Shown here: positions 62,423 to 64,000 of the stretch, piece after piece
Layout: each line of letters starts with the position of its first letter
How positions within the stretch are numbered: the stretch's first letter is position 1
DNA from: Lactiplantibacillus plajomi
Lineage (GTDB): Bacteria; Bacillota; Bacilli; Lactobacillales; Lactobacillaceae
DNA: 64,000 nt
NCBI RefSeq assembly: GCF_005405405.1
Contig: NZ_BJDZ01000009.1
Location: 1-64,000 of the forward strand
Direction: 5' to 3'
Position numbers and translations under genes: made by a program
Notes under the pieces: generated by a model
Databases searched by the model: none
What the model was told of the DNA's origin: nothing
Seen by the model: the letters and a program-made list of their open reading frames with translations, nothing else

Positions 62423-62785
62423 ATGGCTGTCAAAATCAAAACGCAATTCGGCACGATCGATATCGATAACGACGTGATTGCTACCGTCGTTGGTGGTGCC
62501 GCAACGGAAAACTTCGGGGTTGTCGGCATGGCTAGTCGCAATCAGATCCGTGATAACTTAAATGAAATTTTACGCCGCGAAAATTATGCGCGGGGCGTCG
62601 TCGTCCGTCAAGAAGATAACGGGGTGGCGATTGACGTCAACGTGATCGTCAGCTACGGCACGAAGATTTCAGAAGTCTCACGCAATGTCCAAGCCAAGGT
62701 CAAATACAATTTGCAAAACATGCTTGGCGTTACGGCCAATTCGGTCAACGTCATTGTCCAAGGTGTGCGGGTAATGAACGACTAA
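62423..62785 (+). CDS. yloU: Asp23/Gls24 family protein (YloU type)
   Basis: This 120-residue cytosolic Asp23-family protein contains FGTIDIDNDVIATVVGGAAT, then VDVNVIVSYGTKISEVSRNV and a closing GVTANSVNVIVQGVRV. It is coupled by position to fakA (30 bases away), as in Bacillus yloU-yloV. AAGGAGG precedes the ATG. Confidence 0.94.
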   Translation: MAVKIKTQFGTIDIDNDVIATVVGGAATENFGVVGMASRNQIRDNLNEILRRENYARGVVVRQEDNGVAIDVNVIVSYGTKISEVSRNVQAKVKYNLQNMLGVTANSVNVIVQGVRVMND

Positions 62786-62814
62786 TTGAAATTGGTGGAA
62801 GCCAAGGAGGAATT

Positions 62815-64000
62815 TTGAAATTGAAAATCACCACGATTACTAATCTTGAATTTGGCAAAATGGTGCAGGCTGCGTCGCAGAAACTGAACCAACGCGCCGA
62901 ATTCATTAATTCTTTGAACGTTTTCCCGGTACCGGATGGCGATACGGGGACGAATATGAGCCTTTCGATGGCGAGTGGTGCTAAGTACGAGCGGGAAGAA
63001 ACCAGTACCGCGGTTGGCGACTTAGCGTCAGCACTTGCCAAAGGGCTATTAATGGGAGCCCGTGGCAACTCGGGGGTTATTTTGTCGCAGATTTTCCGCG
63101 GCTTCTCTAAGAACGTTGCCGGTAAGGATACGTTGGATGCCAACGACCTTGCCGAAGCCTTTGCTGCCGGTGCGCAAACCGCGTATAAGGCAGTTATGAA
63201 GCCGACGGAAGGGACCATCTTAACGGTAATTCGTGAAGCAGCGGGTGCCGGTAAAAAGGCCGCCAAGACGACGGATGATATTGGTGTGGTCATGGATAAG
63301 GTCGTTACCGCTGCCGAAGCTGCGTTGAAGTCAACGCCGGACCTGTTGCCTGTTTTGAAACAGGTTGGGGTCGTTGATTCCGGTGGCCAGGGGTTAACCT
63401 TCGTATTAGAAGCCTTTAACGATTCATTAAACGGCCGGGTTGACGAGACCCAGGACTACGTTCCCGACGACGCCGAAATGGATTCGATGATTGACGCTGC
63501 CCACCACCAGAGTGTTCAGGGTAAGTTAGACCCGAACGACATTAAGTACGGTTACTGTACCGAAATTATGGTGCGCATCGGTGACGGTAAGTTAGTCGAC
63601 CATCAATTCGATTATCAGACGTTTTACGACTACTTAGCTAAGTTAGGGGACTCCCTCTTGGTGATCAACGATGATGAGATCGTCAAGGTCCACGTGCACA
63701 CCGAACATCCCGGTGACGTGATGACTTGGGGCCAACGCTTCGGGGCGTTGATCAAAGTTAAGGTCGACAACATGCGGTTACAACAAGAAACCATCATGGA
63801 ACACGACCAGGAAGAAACGGCGCAAGCAACCCCGGTCGCGCCGGCCGAACCAGCGCAACCGAAGATCGACATGCACGGGTACGCTGTGATTTCCGTGTCT
63901 TCCGGTGACGGGATTGCCACTCTGTTCAAGGGTCTGGGCGTGACGAACATCATCGCGGGTGGTCAGACGATGAACCCTAGCACGGCGGACATTGTTGACG
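62815..64000 (+). CDS. fakA: Fatty acid kinase FakA (YloV), 3' end beyond window
   Basis: The N-terminal 395 codons are open to the window edge. The DhaL/DAK2 domain that binds ATP is clear: NVFPVPDGDTGTNMSLSMAS (metal Asp triplet), GARGNSGVILSQIFRG, and VDSGGQGLTFVLEA; a second domain begins near 220 (KYGYCTEIMVRIGDGK). The partner FakB binds the fatty acid; no fakB is in view. TTG 62815 or TTG 62821 could start; GGAGG is 4 or 10 bases upstream respectively. Confidence 0.93.
   Translation, partial: MKLKITTITNLEFGKMVQAASQKLNQRAEFINSLNVFPVPDGDTGTNMSLSMASGAKYEREETSTAVGDLASALAKGLLMGARGNSGVILSQIFRGFSKNVAGKDTLDANDLAEAFAAGAQTAYKAVMKPTEGTILTVIREAAGAGKKAAKTTDDIGVVMDKVVTAAEAALKSTPDLLPVLKQVGVVDSGGQGLTFVLEAFNDSLNGRVDETQDYVPDDAEMDSMIDAAHHQSVQGKLDPNDIKYGYCTEIMVRIGDGKLVDHQFDYQTFYDYLAKLGDSLLVINDDEIVKVHVHTEHPGDVMTWGQRFGALIKVKVDNMRLQQETIMEHDQEETAQATPVAPAEPAQPKIDMHGYAVISVSSGDGIATLFKGLGVTNIIAGGQTMNPSTADIVD

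Overview
This window is a stretch of core chromosome from a low-GC Gram-positive lactic acid bacterium, most likely Lactiplantibacillus or a close relative in the Lactobacillaceae. The evidence is the gene order (yidC-acyP-trmH-like / pheST / mltG-udk-greA / pbp2B-rpmG-fthC / glcK / miaA-glnRA / rplU-prp-rpmA / efp-nusB-folD-xseAB-ispA-tlyA-argR-recN / opuC / gmk-rpoZ-coaBC-priA-fmt-rsmB-stp-prkC-rsgA-rpe-thiN / rpmB-yloU-fakA), a T-box in front of pheS, the frequent TTG and GTG starts, and a sortase signal of the LPQTGE form typical of L. plantarum. Species assignment is inference from recalled synteny; no search was run.

Layout. 1-532 is the right end of a decayed ISL3-type insertion sequence. 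0.6-12 kb holds housekeeping genes: a UbiA-type prenyltransferase, the YidC insertase, acylphosphatase, an RNA methyltransferase, an HD protein, an HxlR regulator, T-box-controlled pheST, mltG-udk-greA, and a HesB-like gene preceded by a perfect cre site. 12-21 kb carries a large YfhO-type membrane protein, PBP2B, L33, and a one-carbon, rhomboid, glucokinase and rhodanese run. 21-24.3 kb is miaA and the GlnR-controlled glnRA pair. 24.4-27.2 kb is a compact set of poorly known genes next to a dimeric dUTPase. 27.4-33 kb is the most accessory-like part: a big LPQTG surface-protein gene broken by one in-frame stop, a lipoprotein, an AT-rich remnant beside tRNA-Arg(UCU), and two tiny genes. 33.2-44.4 kb returns to conserved ribosomal, peptidase, DNA-repair and isoprenoid genes. 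44.4-49.6 kb contains repeats, a complete IS5-type element landed directly in front of the opuC osmolyte-uptake operon, and a small gene under what looks like a LexA-controlled promoter. 49.7-64 kb is the gmk to fakA run.

How genes work together. Several tight operons show start/stop overlaps: fthC-rhomboid, folD-xseA-xseB-ispA, gmk-rpoZ, fmt-rsmB-stp-prkC, rpe-thiN and opuCABCD. Regulation visible in the DNA includes the Phe T-box, the GlnR operator, a cre site, a probable L21 leader, and a twin LexA-box promoter. No CRISPR array, rRNA operon or intact prophage was seen.

The most interesting leads are the LexA-box gene of unknown function (49228-49569), the dUTPase-linked unknown pair (24463-26296), the nonsense-broken adhesin-like gene, and the IS insertion that separates opuC from its likely promoter.
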